From NCBI GenBank assembly GCA_027924645.1, contig BSBN01000254.1, positions 16,252,501-16,316,500 of the forward strand: a stretch of 64,000 bases of DNA, in the 5' to 3' direction. Source of the DNA: Cunninghamia lanceolata (taxonomy: Eukaryota; Streptophyta; Pinopsida; Cupressales; Cupressaceae). A program made the translations under genes and the position numbers. The notes beneath the pieces are model-generated. The model had not been told where the DNA came from. It ran no database searches and saw only the letters and a list, made by a program, of their open reading frames with translations. Positions 46,190-57,223 of the stretch are shown piece after piece (the first letter of the stretch is position 1; every line of letters starts with the position of its first letter).

Positions 46190-47245
46190 AACTCTTCATT
46201 GAGCACTAGTTAGCATAATGATCTCCTCCAGATGTAAAACACCCTCCAGGAGGATCTCTCTTTCTTGAAGATTGGTTTGTATTATCATCATTCCTTTTAG
46301 TATTAGAATCCTTGTTTCCATCCATGGATTCATTTCTATTAAATCTAGAACATTCACCACAGTTCCTTTCTCTAGATTCTTGATTCTTGTTTATCTTTTT
46401 AAATGATGTCAAAGAAAGCCTCTAGTTAAATTTTCTTTGAGATCTTTCTTGATACACAGAGATAGATTTGAGCTTCTGCTCTTTCTTGATGGCTTTCTCA
46501 AAAACTTGATCCATGGTTGTGAGTCCATGAACATCTACTTCACCAATTTGAGCAATCAAACCCATGATAAACGTTCTTATTCTAAATCTCTCATCCTTCT
46601 AATATTGTGCCACATACTTCAATAACTTGGTAAATTTTTCCTAGTATTCAGTGACAGTCATATCTCATTGATCTAGATTTTGAAAATTTGTTATTGTTTG
46701 GTCAAAATAAAGTTGGGGCAACCACCTTTTTTTGAATATGACCACAAATTGATCCCAAGTTAGGCTCAAGGAAATCAATCCTATTTCCATTTTCTTGTTC
46801 ATCAACAATGTGGATGCTTCTCCAACTAATTGGTATGCTCCCAATACAAAATTGGTGATCTTAGAATAGTTTCTTATCTCAAAATATTTTTCCATCTCTA
46901 TCAGCCAAGCCTCGGATGCATCTCTACTCACTGTTCCATCAAACATAGGAGGTATAATTTTCTTCATATCTCAGGCTAACTCACCGTAAGATGAGTTTTT
47001 GCCTCATTATAAATTTTTGAGTCTTGATTAATTACCCTAGGTTCATCATGAAAACTAGATTCTTCTCTTCCTTTAGAGTGATGTTCTTCATTTGTTTTCC
47101 CCCCTCTAACTTCATGTTCGAAGGCTTCCAATCTTCCTTTTGTTTCATTTAAAACTGACCAAATTTGATCTAATTTTTCCATGGAGTTATTCTTAGGATC
47201 TAGGCCATCTGGGTTCCCTCCTAGTTGGTTTTCAGAGTGTTCCAT
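46190..47245 (-). pseudogene. G2 gag
   Basis: ATG at 47245 opens MEHSENQLGGNPDGLDP, followed by a charged helical part (KLDQIWSVLNETKGRLEAFE). A frameshift near 46975 leads to the Retrotrans_gag core (46967-46665) with IPPMFDGTVSRDASEAWLIE, TNFVLGAYQLVGEASTLL and SLTWDQFVVIFKKRWLPQLY. The tail (46412-46206) is rich in Asn, Arg and Asp and ends CFTSGGDHYAN, a zinc knuckle in which the second Cys is replaced by Ser. The particle protein is thus complete in layout but broken. Confidence 0.82.
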
Positions 47246-47456
47246 AACAATACCACACCTAATAATTGCATATAAATTTATCAAAACATGTAACTTTTTT
47301 ATACACTATCATAAAAGTACAAGTTCATAAGTACAAAAGCTCAGATATTCATCAGACAAACATTTTATTACGCAAAAAGATAAAACTTTACTTTATTCAC
47401 TTTCTAGATCTCTATATCCTTATTCAAATACAAAACTTATCTGTAAAAGGAAATGT

Positions 47457-47876
47457 CTACATATGACTTTTTGATAGAGACAATTCCTCTTGTTCCTCCT
47501 CTCCGTTAGAACCGAGTAACACAAACTTAGTAGGTGGATGTACTTGTGAGTACTCCTTCAAGACCTCTAGACTCATAATAGGTGCATCCTGTCCACACCC
47601 AAAAGGCATGTCATGATGTGTGGATGGTTTACTAATCTTAACAATAGTAGGGGTTGACAATCTTTCTACCTCCTCAAGTCATTTCCTCCCTTCAAGGAGG
47701 ATACATTTGAGTGCATTAGTTAGCATTTCAAAATCAGTGAGCCAAGCTTCCTTTGCAAAATTCTTTGTTTCTTCAGTATTTCATTCAGGAGATGGCTCTT
47801 TCTTAATAGTGATCTTAGGAATTTCACTAAGTTTTGTTTTCTTGGCTCACTTTCTTTTCCTTCTATTTCCTGTCAT
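47457..47876 (-). pseudogene. G2 extra ORF between primer-binding site and gag
   Basis: One frame of 139 codons plus stop runs from ATG at 47876, starting about 95 bp after the primer-binding site. It begins MTGNRRKRK, is basic at first, then reads AKEAWLTDFEMLTNALKCIL and ends in LLGSNGEEEQEELSLSKSHM. Three in-frame stops occur, all TGA, with no frameshift. It ends about 210 bp before the gag ATG. I do not recognise the protein. An ORF in this place is unusual for a chromovirus; it could be a diverged gag extension in another frame. Confidence 0.5.
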
Positions 47877-47969
47877 TATTGCACAAGAACAAATGTTTTA
47901 ACATTAGCGTATCTTTCCAATCTTGCTAAACCTCACAATGATCTCCAAGGTCCAAGTGTGAACCTTGTA

Positions 47970-47982
47970 GCTCTAATACGAT
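47970..47982 (-). other. G2 primer-binding site, diverged
   Basis: The minus strand reads TCGTATTAGAGC, two changes from the tRNA-Met site TGGTATCAGAGC used by chromoviruses, directly beside the LTR edge. Confidence 0.7.
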
Positions 47983-47983
47983 G

Positions 47984-50900
47984 TGTATAAACTTAAACAT
48001 AATAAAGCAAATATTCACTTTTTTAGTATAAATAAAGAGAAATGTCCACAATCAATATATTACATTTGAAATATCCAAGTACTTGATATATATATTTCAA
48101 AAGAAGGTCACTTCACATCTAAGTAACAAGTTGCACATATAAAAATTGGTCACTTTCTTATGACTTACAATTTTATCAACATCATTTACAAACTAAGTAA
48201 TGTATTTTTGTTTATAAGTACTTGAAAGTAAACTACAAGAGAGAGAAAGAGCATAACTAATGCAAGAGCATTCAGAAGATTTCAAATCAATTGGGATAGT
48301 TAACATTAAGTTGCAGAGTGCTAGGGAGAGCAACATTGGAGATTACTACATTTTACTGCATTATCACATTAGATCTTGTAGAGCTGGATTTAGTTTCCAT
48401 AACATGTCATCTACATCATATCCAAAATTTGGATCATTTAGGTTTGTTTCTAGAGAGATATTGCTATCAAAAGGTTACCTTTTTTCTTAGAGTAGAGCAG
48501 TCAGTGTCCAGTTGAAGCCTAATGGACATGCAAATCAATTTCATGACTTGCAGAGCCTAATGGAACATCATGCAAGGTAATTTATGACCTATCCAACCTT
48601 CATGGAGAACCACACCGAGTTTTATGCATTTGTGGAGCAATACCCTATGTGTTTAGGTCCAACCTATTTGCTTCTACACGTTTCATGAGATAGTTAACTT
48701 TTGGCCTACTTTATAATGTTCTAAAGGCTTGCGGAGGATATAAATGCAAGATAGAAGATTGTTTCAAAGTAGTGACAATGTGAAAATAAAGGAAGAAAGA
48801 AGATTCAAATTGTTTCGATCCAGAGGAGTAGTAGAACATAGCAGAAAGCAAAGTAGTGAACAGAAGAAGATAGAGAGAAATAATTTAAAAGAAGTGAGAA
48901 GACATAAAGTTGTGTTGTCTACGAATCTTTTGTAAACCTAAGCTATGGACTTGGATCTGAAAATCCCTCAAGGCATATGTGATGAGATTTGACATTCTAA
49001 TATAATTAGAAGTGATCTTTGAAGGTTCAATTTTTCCCTTTGATAGTTTTCCCAACATATATCTTGTGTCAAGTATTAATGAACATATATTATCTTTCTA
49101 TGGTTATATGAATGTTGTTGTTACATCTTCGTTAAGATCGTGGTGTTAGTTATTTAAGGTTGCAAGGTTGGACAGTTCCTCATCGGACCCTCCTACCTTG
49201 ATTGCATTAATCACCCTGGAGCTTTTCCTCCAACCACAAACTGGTGGTCCCCTGCACATCTTCCTTTCTAGAAGTGGCCCTTCCCTTCATGAGAGTAATA
49301 ACTAATGAGAATCAAATGATTCCATATTCTATCAAAGAACTAGTGATGTTTCCTAGCCAATGACAATTAGGTTTACAACTCTAGTCTAGCTCTAGCTATG
49401 TATGACCCATTCTGATTGTTTAGCTATCTGATATATATCATGAACCCACAATGCAAGTAGTGACTTTTTCATATATAAAAATAGTCCTATGTTAACTCAC
49501 TCTTTTCTCGACTTGGAGAAAGCATTCTTATTAATCATTTATTTTCTTTATACATAACAACTCTCTTGGTCTTGCTTATACCACATTAGTCATAATGACA
49601 TATATATACCCTTATCTACTAGTCATTCTTGTCAAGTCTAGAATGAGAGCTTAGATAACTAGTGTAAACATATATTGAGTCCCTCTATGAATCCTTGCAA
49701 TCATGGGTCTATAACATCCTATAATCTACTCAATGACTTGTTCACACCTAATCCCTTGCTCATCGAAAGTCATTTACACATACAAGGTTGACTTTTAAGC
49801 CATATAGGTTATCAAATAAAGAATCTATCTATATTAACAAATATTTTACTCATAATATATCAACAATAAGCTATAAATGTGTAATCATACAAATTAAATA
49901 CTTCTTTTTATGTACATCAAAGAGAGAATTTCAAATATCATGATAGTTTAAATCTTGACTTTTCATTGGCATAAATGGTGTTTTTCAAGACATTCTTGTG
50001 GCTATATACTTGGCCTAAAATAGGTAAAAGAATAAATCTAATGTCAAGTGTTCCTACACTATGACTTGGACTTTTATACTAGCTTTTTAAGCTTTCAAAA
50101 ACCCACTCTCAATACTCTTAATCTACCACAAGTAAGAGAAGTATACATTACAGATGACCTTCTCTTAGGTTCTTCAATATTTTTTTGCTAACCCTTTTTA
50201 GGTTATTAAAACTAAACCTGGTTTTCAATAAATAGTCAGTCTCTTCTAAGACTTGACCTATATTTTCACCATAGGCCTCTATGTTATAACACATTCAGCC
50301 TTTAAGTATAAACCATAGTCAACTTAAATATATTAAATCAGTCGACTTTGAAATAATATCAGAGTCGACCTCTTTATGTTATGATGAATGGCCCCAATAT
50401 GCCATTACAATCAACCTTATTAAACCATTATGGTCAGCCTTATTATACCATTATAGTCAGCCTTATTATACCATTACAGTCAACCTTACTATGGTATTAT
50501 AGTCAGCCTAAATATATTGACACATTTGACCTAACATAATGAACAAATAGTTAGACTTATATAGTCAACCATTACACCAGTATTTGGCCATCAGACTTAA
50601 TCAATCAACTTTATTATATATAATAATGCTTGTCCATATAACATACTCAGTCATCCATTAAACATAGCACTTGGCCATATTACCTACTTAGTCGGCCATA
50701 AAACATAGCACTTGGCCATATAACACACTCAGTTGGTCGTTAATCAACTGGTTTGATCACACAGGCCTATGACTATTATTATAATTCTAATATATTTTTG
50801 ATAATCAATAAAGAATATGCTACAGTATAATAAAGATATACAACTCTCTCATCCTGAATTATCGTTCTCATAAACATTCTCTTAAGATATTTATATCAAT

Positions 50901-51805
50901 ATAGAGAATAAAGACATCTTCTGAGTTATCCATCTCTATCTCTAACGAGATACAATACTTATTCATAAAAATGTAATCCTTAGTTGAGGACAAAAACATA
51001 GAGTCTCTACATAAAACTACTTGCAATTTCAATGAATGTAAAGCAATATCAAAATATAAATATCATCACTTTTGGTGGTATAATGATGAACTTACCTATT
51101 ATATGCTATAAGCAGCCTGTTGTTAAAGTTTTACTACATCCTACATTCTTCTTCCTACTCTCTTTCCTTTTAGGCTTTCCAAAGTATTCTCTTTTCCTTC
51201 TCCAAATATATTCCACTCCTTTTCTTAAAGTTGGTCTCTCCATATTATGGGTGCATCATTAAAGCACCACTATGCACCTCTCTCCATATTTTGTGGCTCT
51301 CTCTTCATCTAGAAAATAGTGAAGAGTGTGGAGAGTATGGAGGTACTACTCCTTCTCCCACTCCTAAGCATCTAGGGAGTTCACTCTAAAGAAAAAAGGA
51401 GACTTTACCATAACTAACATAATTATTCACTATAACAATAATATTAATAATAATAATAATAATGACTTTGTAGATAGACATAACATACTTATCTAATAGA
51501 TATCGTTATTATGTACTTTCAAACACTAAATGTGTTCATCTGAAGCACAATTATCGATGGAGAATTATCATAAGTTGACTAAGATCTTGACAACAAAATT
51601 TAAACATGTTTAGTCAATTTACACACATCGACTTGTCTTCCAATGGCATACACTAGGTTTCTATTAGATGATGAAAATAATTTAACCCTTGTCTTAACAA
51701 TGACATAGTTTGGTAAGAGAAAACATAATCTCTCTACTAAGTATATGTGTGTGAGTTTCCAGAGGGCATAAGGATCATTACATTCACATGATCTAGCATC
51801 CTCTC
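47984..51805 (-). repeat. G2 5' LTR, interrupted and truncated
   Basis: It aligns with 31940-35112, including both minisatellites, but carries an extra ~950 bp (48255-49207). It stops about 270 bp short of its outer edge at 51805, where unrelated DNA starts TGTTGGG. Confidence 0.8.
48255..49207. mobile_element. About 950-bp insertion in the G2 5' LTR
   Basis: The sequence is absent from the other G2 LTR, where GAGAGCATCACCCTAG is continuous (near 32210). The insertion is bounded by GCAT at 48251-48254 and 49204-49207, a possible 4-bp target duplication. It shows no clear coding frame, terminal inverted repeat or poly(A) end, so its class is open. Confidence 0.55.
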
Positions 51806-53176
51806 TGTTGGGACCCAAAATAACTACTACCTAAAACTCTAAACATTCCTAAATCACCTAGGCAAGGGATTGTCATCAAGGTGATAGGAAGAGGTTTATC
51901 AACAAGTTGAAGGGGATTTTTGCCAACTAACAGTAGTGGGTACACTCCTCTACACTTTGAGCTCAGCTTAGACTCTGGAGGGATATTCCAAAGGGGTATA
52001 CCTAAATAGGTATTAAGTTCAAACTAGATGAACAACTAAAAACAAATGAACAACCAAACCTAACTCTTTATCTTGACTTGAAAAGCTATCACTAAGTCAA
52101 GAAAGATTAGCTGTCAAAAAACTCATATATATAGCTGATTCAACTATGTGAATGTACATGCACTGGAAATATGGTTTTTCCCCTAAACCATAGATGAAAG
52201 ATTTGTTTGATTTTAAAGAGTGATTGATCCCTCTCTAATATGGATCGATGCCTACTCCACTGGGTAACAAAGTCATACAATGCAAGGAGGAAAGAAAGTA
52301 TTTAGAATAGGATAAAAAAAATAGACATATGTTCACATATATGAATTTAGGTAGATCTTCATGTAATGGACATACTTAATAATCCAAAAGAAAACTATAA
52401 TGGTTCATACATAAAAAAAAGAATGGCAAATACAAAGCACTTGGATGATGTTACACATTTCCAAATATTTGTTAAAATCATACCAGCAAATGTGGCAAGG
52501 GAAAATATACAACTATGATTATATAGACATACCATTACATTCAAATCTTCATTACACAGCCTTCCTACACTATGTTGAATACATCCCTTGACTAAAAAAC
52601 TAGACAGAATGTGTTTTGGTGCTAAAGAAAATCCTTAGGCACTCTCAAACCAGACAATTGGCTCAGCAACAAACATTGAATGCATCTAAAAATTATGCAC
52701 ATACAACAATATGTTCCTATGCAACTTATAGACATTGGAAAATTTAGTCAACAAGAAATTGCTGCAATAAATGTGGCACATGACCTCTATTAGAAGAATC
52801 GGTGGATTTTTGGGTGGCCATGCCTTGTAAATTGATTCTGTTTCATTGAGGTACTATAGAAGAAATTGGATACTAAAACACTACACCCATCACCAAATTT
52901 GAGTACCACACATTTACAACATCCACTATATCAACCACCACCAAAGTACCTATGATGACTACAACAAACTCACACCATACATTTGACTTTTATTTTGATT
53001 TTGCCTTATTGGCAAATTTATCCTAGCATGAAAAAAAAAAATTCCCAGTGTGAACTTGCCTCCCATTTCTGCCTTGTCGGTGAATATTTATTTTAGTAAA
53101 CTACTTCCCCTTTCTTCCTCTTTTCATGCTTTAGTCAACGATACTGGACACTTGTGAAATAGGTGAGCATAGCCCT
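51806..53176. other. Unassigned LTR-like DNA
   Basis: It begins TGTTGGGACCC exactly where the G2 LTR is broken, which looks like an LTR edge, and is cut on the right by the C3 LTR. It is AT-rich, with no coding frame and no partner in the window. Confidence 0.4.
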
Positions 53177-54673
53177 TGTTGAAATGAGGGCAAGTAACTG
53201 AGATGGGGGGGTGAATTATTTGTCTCAAAACTCTATCTTTTGCTGCACTTAATCCTCTTTAGAACTTATCAATAGATCAATGATACAACCATGAAAGTAT
53301 AAATCAACAACACATGAGAAGAAACACACATAACACAAAGATTTTTATGTGGAAACCCAGTTAAGGGAAAACCACAGTGGGGGTTAACCCACAAGATTTA
53401 TTCTATGTTAAAAGAATAAAAATGGGAAGGCACTTACCTTTGGGCGCACTACCCAGAGCTCACTGCTCACAAAGACTCATTGTCTACAAAGATATATAAA
53501 TGGTTATCACGAAAAGGATGAACTGAGAAGCAACATCTTCACTATGCCAAGATTTAGTTCCATTGAAGCTCTCAGCACCTCTACTCTACTCTTATTTTCT
53601 TCTTCACTACCTTTGCATCATCATCTTCTTCCTCTTCTACTCCTTCTCTTTGCTCTACTTTTTCTTAGAATATTATCATTTTCTCTCAAGGACTTGTTCT
53701 CCATGACTCAATCTACAAGTATTTATACACTGCATCAACCTTGGAATGAATCAACAAGTTCGGCATTACATTCTTCAACTATTGGAACAATCTCCAAAGT
53801 CAGCATTACAAACATTTACAAAAATAATTGACTCAATGCAAAATAATACATGCAAATCACTACATTATCGGCCAAACATAACTAGGACTCAAATCAACAC
53901 GCCACGCTGCATATAACTTCTCTTTGATCATCCACAACTCATATGAAACATCCAGTTGACCAAGACTGATAAGAACAGCAACACCCAAGGAGAAATCTTC
54001 AACTATGAGTTTGATCTTCAATCTGAACTACCAACACAATAGGCATAAGATCTAGAGACCACCACAAGCATAACAAAATCAACAAGAACAACCGTACCAC
54101 CTCAAATTACCAGAATCACTTGCATTTTCATACCCAAACTTAAGAACACCAACTATCATGATTGTCACACTAGAAAGATTGCTTGCAAACCTCCATACCA
54201 TGAACCACTTGAGTTGAGGATACATATCAACATCCCAAACATACCTCTAAAACTCTAGACCATAAAATTCTAATGCGGAGTAATCCAAACCAAATTCCTG
54301 TCACTCTATTACCTCTGAACAACAACAAAACCTAGTTCTACTCAGATGACCATGACATTACCAATTCTTCATGTGGACCTCTCAAATCTTAACTGGAGGA
54401 ACTTTAGACAATCCTCTATAAACCCTTTAGTCCACAGACTCTAATCTTCATTTCACTAGAAATGTGGAGCAATCTACTTCACTAAACTGCACTGTCTTCA
54501 CTATTTTTGACAAAGAGATATGTAACTTATTCTTTCAGGAGAGGCTAAATTTCTCAATATCCTCAACATACCAGTCTTCTAAATAGGTAATAGAATAGGA
54601 TACAATTGACACCAATGACAACAAGGATATGTTGGCATCAATGACAACACCAATTAGGCACATATTTGCAACA
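53177..54673 (-). repeat. C3 3' LTR
   Basis: It runs from TGTTGAAATGAG to TTTGCAACA on the plus strand, 1,497 bp, with the polypurine tract CAAAGGGGAAGAT (minus strand) directly beside it at 54674-54686. The core shares the AAGGGAAAACCACAG and GGGCGCACTACC-type blocks with the C1 and C2 LTRs. Confidence 0.85.
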
Positions 54674-55021
54674 ATCTTCCCCTTTGTCATTGATGGCAAC
54701 ATATGATGTGAAAAACTGATTCAACCTTCAAGACAAGGACTTCTCCCCCTTTCTCTTATCACACCTACAACCAGTTTCTTCACAGTTCCCCCTTTCACTG
54801 GCAACTACTTACTTCCAAGTTTTTCACGTGAATTCTCTCCCCCTTTGACATCAATGGAAAAGGGCACATATTTGTAGTCATCTTTTCCCTTTTTAACAAA
54901 CTAAACTCCAAAATTATCATACTAACTACTCCCCCTTAGTAGCATCCTATTAACATCAATTTGGATCACAAGAGATGACTATGAGTTCCACCAGACTGAT
55001 GCACACTAGTGCACCTCAGTT
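54674..55021 (-). other. C3 polypurine tract region
   Basis: The main tract is at 54674-54686. Further CCCCCTTT tracts (purine on the minus strand) lie near 54744, 54789, 54839 and 54929, the same multi-tract layout as C1. No gene. Confidence 0.75.
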
Positions 55022-55676
55022 CTAAATAGGAGGGGTAATAACCCTTAGAATCTCCCTGAGATATTCAAAAGAATCCTTATGTAGAGGCTTAGTGAAGATA
55101 TCTACAATCTGATTCTTTGAAGAGACAAACTCCAATCTAACTTCATTTTCATTTACCTTCTCTCTCAAAAAGTGAAACTTGATGGATATGTTCTTTGTCT
55201 TTGAATGCAACATCAGATTCTTTGAGATGTTTGTTTCACTTGAATTATCACAGAAAATTGTAATAGGGTCTTCAAACACAATTTTGATATCCTTCAACAT
55301 TTGCTTCATCCACAGAACTTGAGTACAATTACTTGTTATTGCTATGTGCTCTTCCTCTGCAGTAGATAGAGCTATTGCCTCTCGTTTTTTGCTCAACTAA
55401 GAAACGAATCTCTTTCCTAAGAAAAATACACCACCACTAGCACTTTCCTATCATCCACATCTCCTACCTAGTCAGCATTTGTATATGCATGAAGAGTGAA
55501 ATCATCATCCTTAGGATACCATAAGCCATAATCAGTTTCCCCTTAAGATATCTAAAAATTATTTTGACTGCTACAAAATGAGATTCTATAGGATCAGCTT
55601 GAAATCTAGCAACAAGGCCAACTATATTCATAATATCAGGTCTGGTTTGAGTCATATAAAGTAGTCCTCCAATCAT
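55022..55676 (-). pseudogene. C3 RNase H
   Basis: The upstream part (55676-55464) reads MIGGLLYMTQTRPDIMNIVG and VARFQADPIESHFVAVKIIF. The remainder (55396-55022) reads AIALSTAEEEHIAITSN, ITIFCDNSSETNISKN and NISIKFHFLREKVNENEVRL, with VDIFTKPLHKDSFEYLREIL at the end. The catalytic DNSS region is present. The YTDADW region around 55480 is shifted out of frame. Each segment has a counterpart in C1. Confidence 0.88.
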
Positions 55677-56660
55677 TGATCTATACCTTTTCTAATCTTC
55701 CTTAGAGGAGTAATCATCTTTACTCAACTGACATCCAATTACCATAGGGGTACTCACTAGTTTTGAATCCTCCATTCCAAACTTTTTAACTAACTCCTTC
55801 ACATACTTAGACTGAGATATAAAGATGCCTTTATCTGACTGAATGATTTGTAGACCTAAGAAGAAATTCATTTCACCAAACATAGACATCTCAAATCCAC
55901 TTTGCATCTAATCAGAAAAATTCTTACACATGCTCTCATTCCCACCAAAGATGATATCATCAATAAATACCTCAACAATCAAAATGTGTTCATGATCAAT
56001 TTTGAAATAAAGATTACTGTCAATTGTGCCTTTGCTAAAACCTAGCTTTAGTAGATACTTATCTAATCTTGCATACCAGGTTCTTGGGGCTTGTTTAAGT
56101 CCATACAATGCTTTCCTCAATCTACAAACCATATCTTCCTCATTAGACAACCGGAATCCTTATAGTTGCTCAATGTAGACTTCTTCTTCCAACTCTCCAT
56201 TTAGGAATGCTGACTTGACATCCATTTGGTAAACTTTGAAATCTTTGTAAGTAGCAAAGGCAAGAAATAATCTAACCACTTCTATTCTCTCCACTGGAGC
56301 AAAAGTCCCTTCAAAGTCAATTCCCTCAACCTGAGAATATCCTTTTCACACCAATCTTGCTTTGTTTCTCACAACTTCACCATCTTGATTCAATTTATTC
56401 TAGATGACCCATTTAGTTCCAATTACATTCTTATCTTTAGGTCTAGGAACAAGATCCCAAGTATGATTCTTTTCAATTTGCATTAACTCTCCTTCCATTG
56501 CTTTTACCCAATTTTCATCATTACATGCTTCATTTACTAATTTTGGTTCAAATTTTGAAATCAAACAATACTTCATTTGTTCTTCTACAGTTTTTCTTCT
56601 ACTTTGAACACCTTTATTTTTGTTTCCTATTATCTGATCTTCAGAATAATTCAACCTTAC
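55677..56660 (-). pseudogene. C3 reverse transcriptase
   Basis: From the N-terminal side it reads [20 protein letters not shown] and [12 protein letters not shown] (56654-56400). A broken middle with [17 protein letters not shown] and [17 protein letters not shown] segments follows, visible between stops. Then come [20 protein letters not shown] and the active-site box VEVFIDDIIFGG (56150-55908), and [20 protein letters not shown] (55907-55692). FIDD replaces FVDD of C1, a conservative change. At least three stops interrupt it. Confidence 0.9.
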
Positions 56661-57223
56661 ATACCTGGGGGTTTTGGGATTTTATTGAATTTCTAATTCT
56701 TGAACTTGTTCCTCATCATCTGCACTAGCTTCTTGAGTTATTAAACTTTTTAGAGTAGTTTGAATCTGAGTTTGAACTTGCTTTCCATTATTTGGACTTT
56801 CATCATTTGATTCATATCCACAGATCCTAGAAGGTACCTCCTTGCTTTCATCAACCTTGACATTAGCACTTTCAACAATCTTCTTCAATCTTTTGTTAAT
56901 GCACCGGTATGCCTTGCTTTGATTAGAATAACCCATAAATATTGCTTCATCACATCTTGGATCAAACTTGCCTAAATATTCATCTCTCTAGATATAGCAT
57001 TTACTACCAAAAACTCTGAAATATTTTACTGTAGGAGCATGACCAAACCATAGTTCATAAGGTGTTTTACCAGTATTACCTTTGATATGTACCCGATTAA
57101 GAGTGTAGACAAAAATAATCACAACCTCTCTCCAATAGGCATATGGAACATTTGCCTCCATCATCATTGTTTAAGAAGCCTCTTGAATAGTCTAGTTCTT
57201 CCTTTTCACAACTTCATTATGTT
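56661..57223 (-). pseudogene. C3 integrase, C-terminal part, cut by G3
   Basis: The frame begins at the G3 junction with HNEVVKRKN, the place of the catalytic-Glu motif (NGVVERKN in active relatives; here Glu is Lys). It continues through a YWREVV segment, TLNRVHIKGNTGKTPYELWF and KYFRVFGSKCY, then EYLGKFDPRCDEAIFMGYSN. The linker 56936-56682 with VESANVKVDESKEVPSRICG parallels C1. Stops lie at about 57195 and 56993. Confidence 0.85.

Larger units (their letters stand above)
31940..51805 (-). mobile_element. G2: chromovirus-type Ty3/Gypsy element with nested C2
   Basis: The LTRs are about 31940-35112 and 47984-51805 (the right one truncated), with internal coding on the minus strand. Gag, protease, reverse transcriptase, RNase H, integrase and a chromodomain occur in order. 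Removing C2 (37702-45260) leaves about 5.3 kb of internal sequence, normal for this lineage. The LTRs differ at very roughly 15% of positions in the stretches I compared, well above C1 or C2. Coding regions hold many stops. No target duplication could be assigned because one LTR is truncated. Confidence 0.85.
53177..57223 (-). mobile_element. C3: 3' part of a C1-related Copia element
   Basis: Minus strand: 3' LTR 53177-54673, polypurine tract, then RNase H, reverse transcriptase and part of integrase, ending abruptly at the G3 LTR (57224). Protein segments and the LTR start (TGTTGCAAATATG here, TGTTGCAAGTATG in C1) show it belongs to the C1 family. The remainder should lie beyond G3, outside the window. 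Confidence 0.9.

Noticed and set aside
47620..47901. Plus-strand hydrophobic ORF
   Set aside because: It is the antisense shadow of the minus-strand extra ORF of G2.
48744..48935. Short basic ORF in the G2 LTR insertion
   Set aside because: Its Lys/Arg/Glu-rich content follows from an A/G-rich stretch, and nothing else supports coding.
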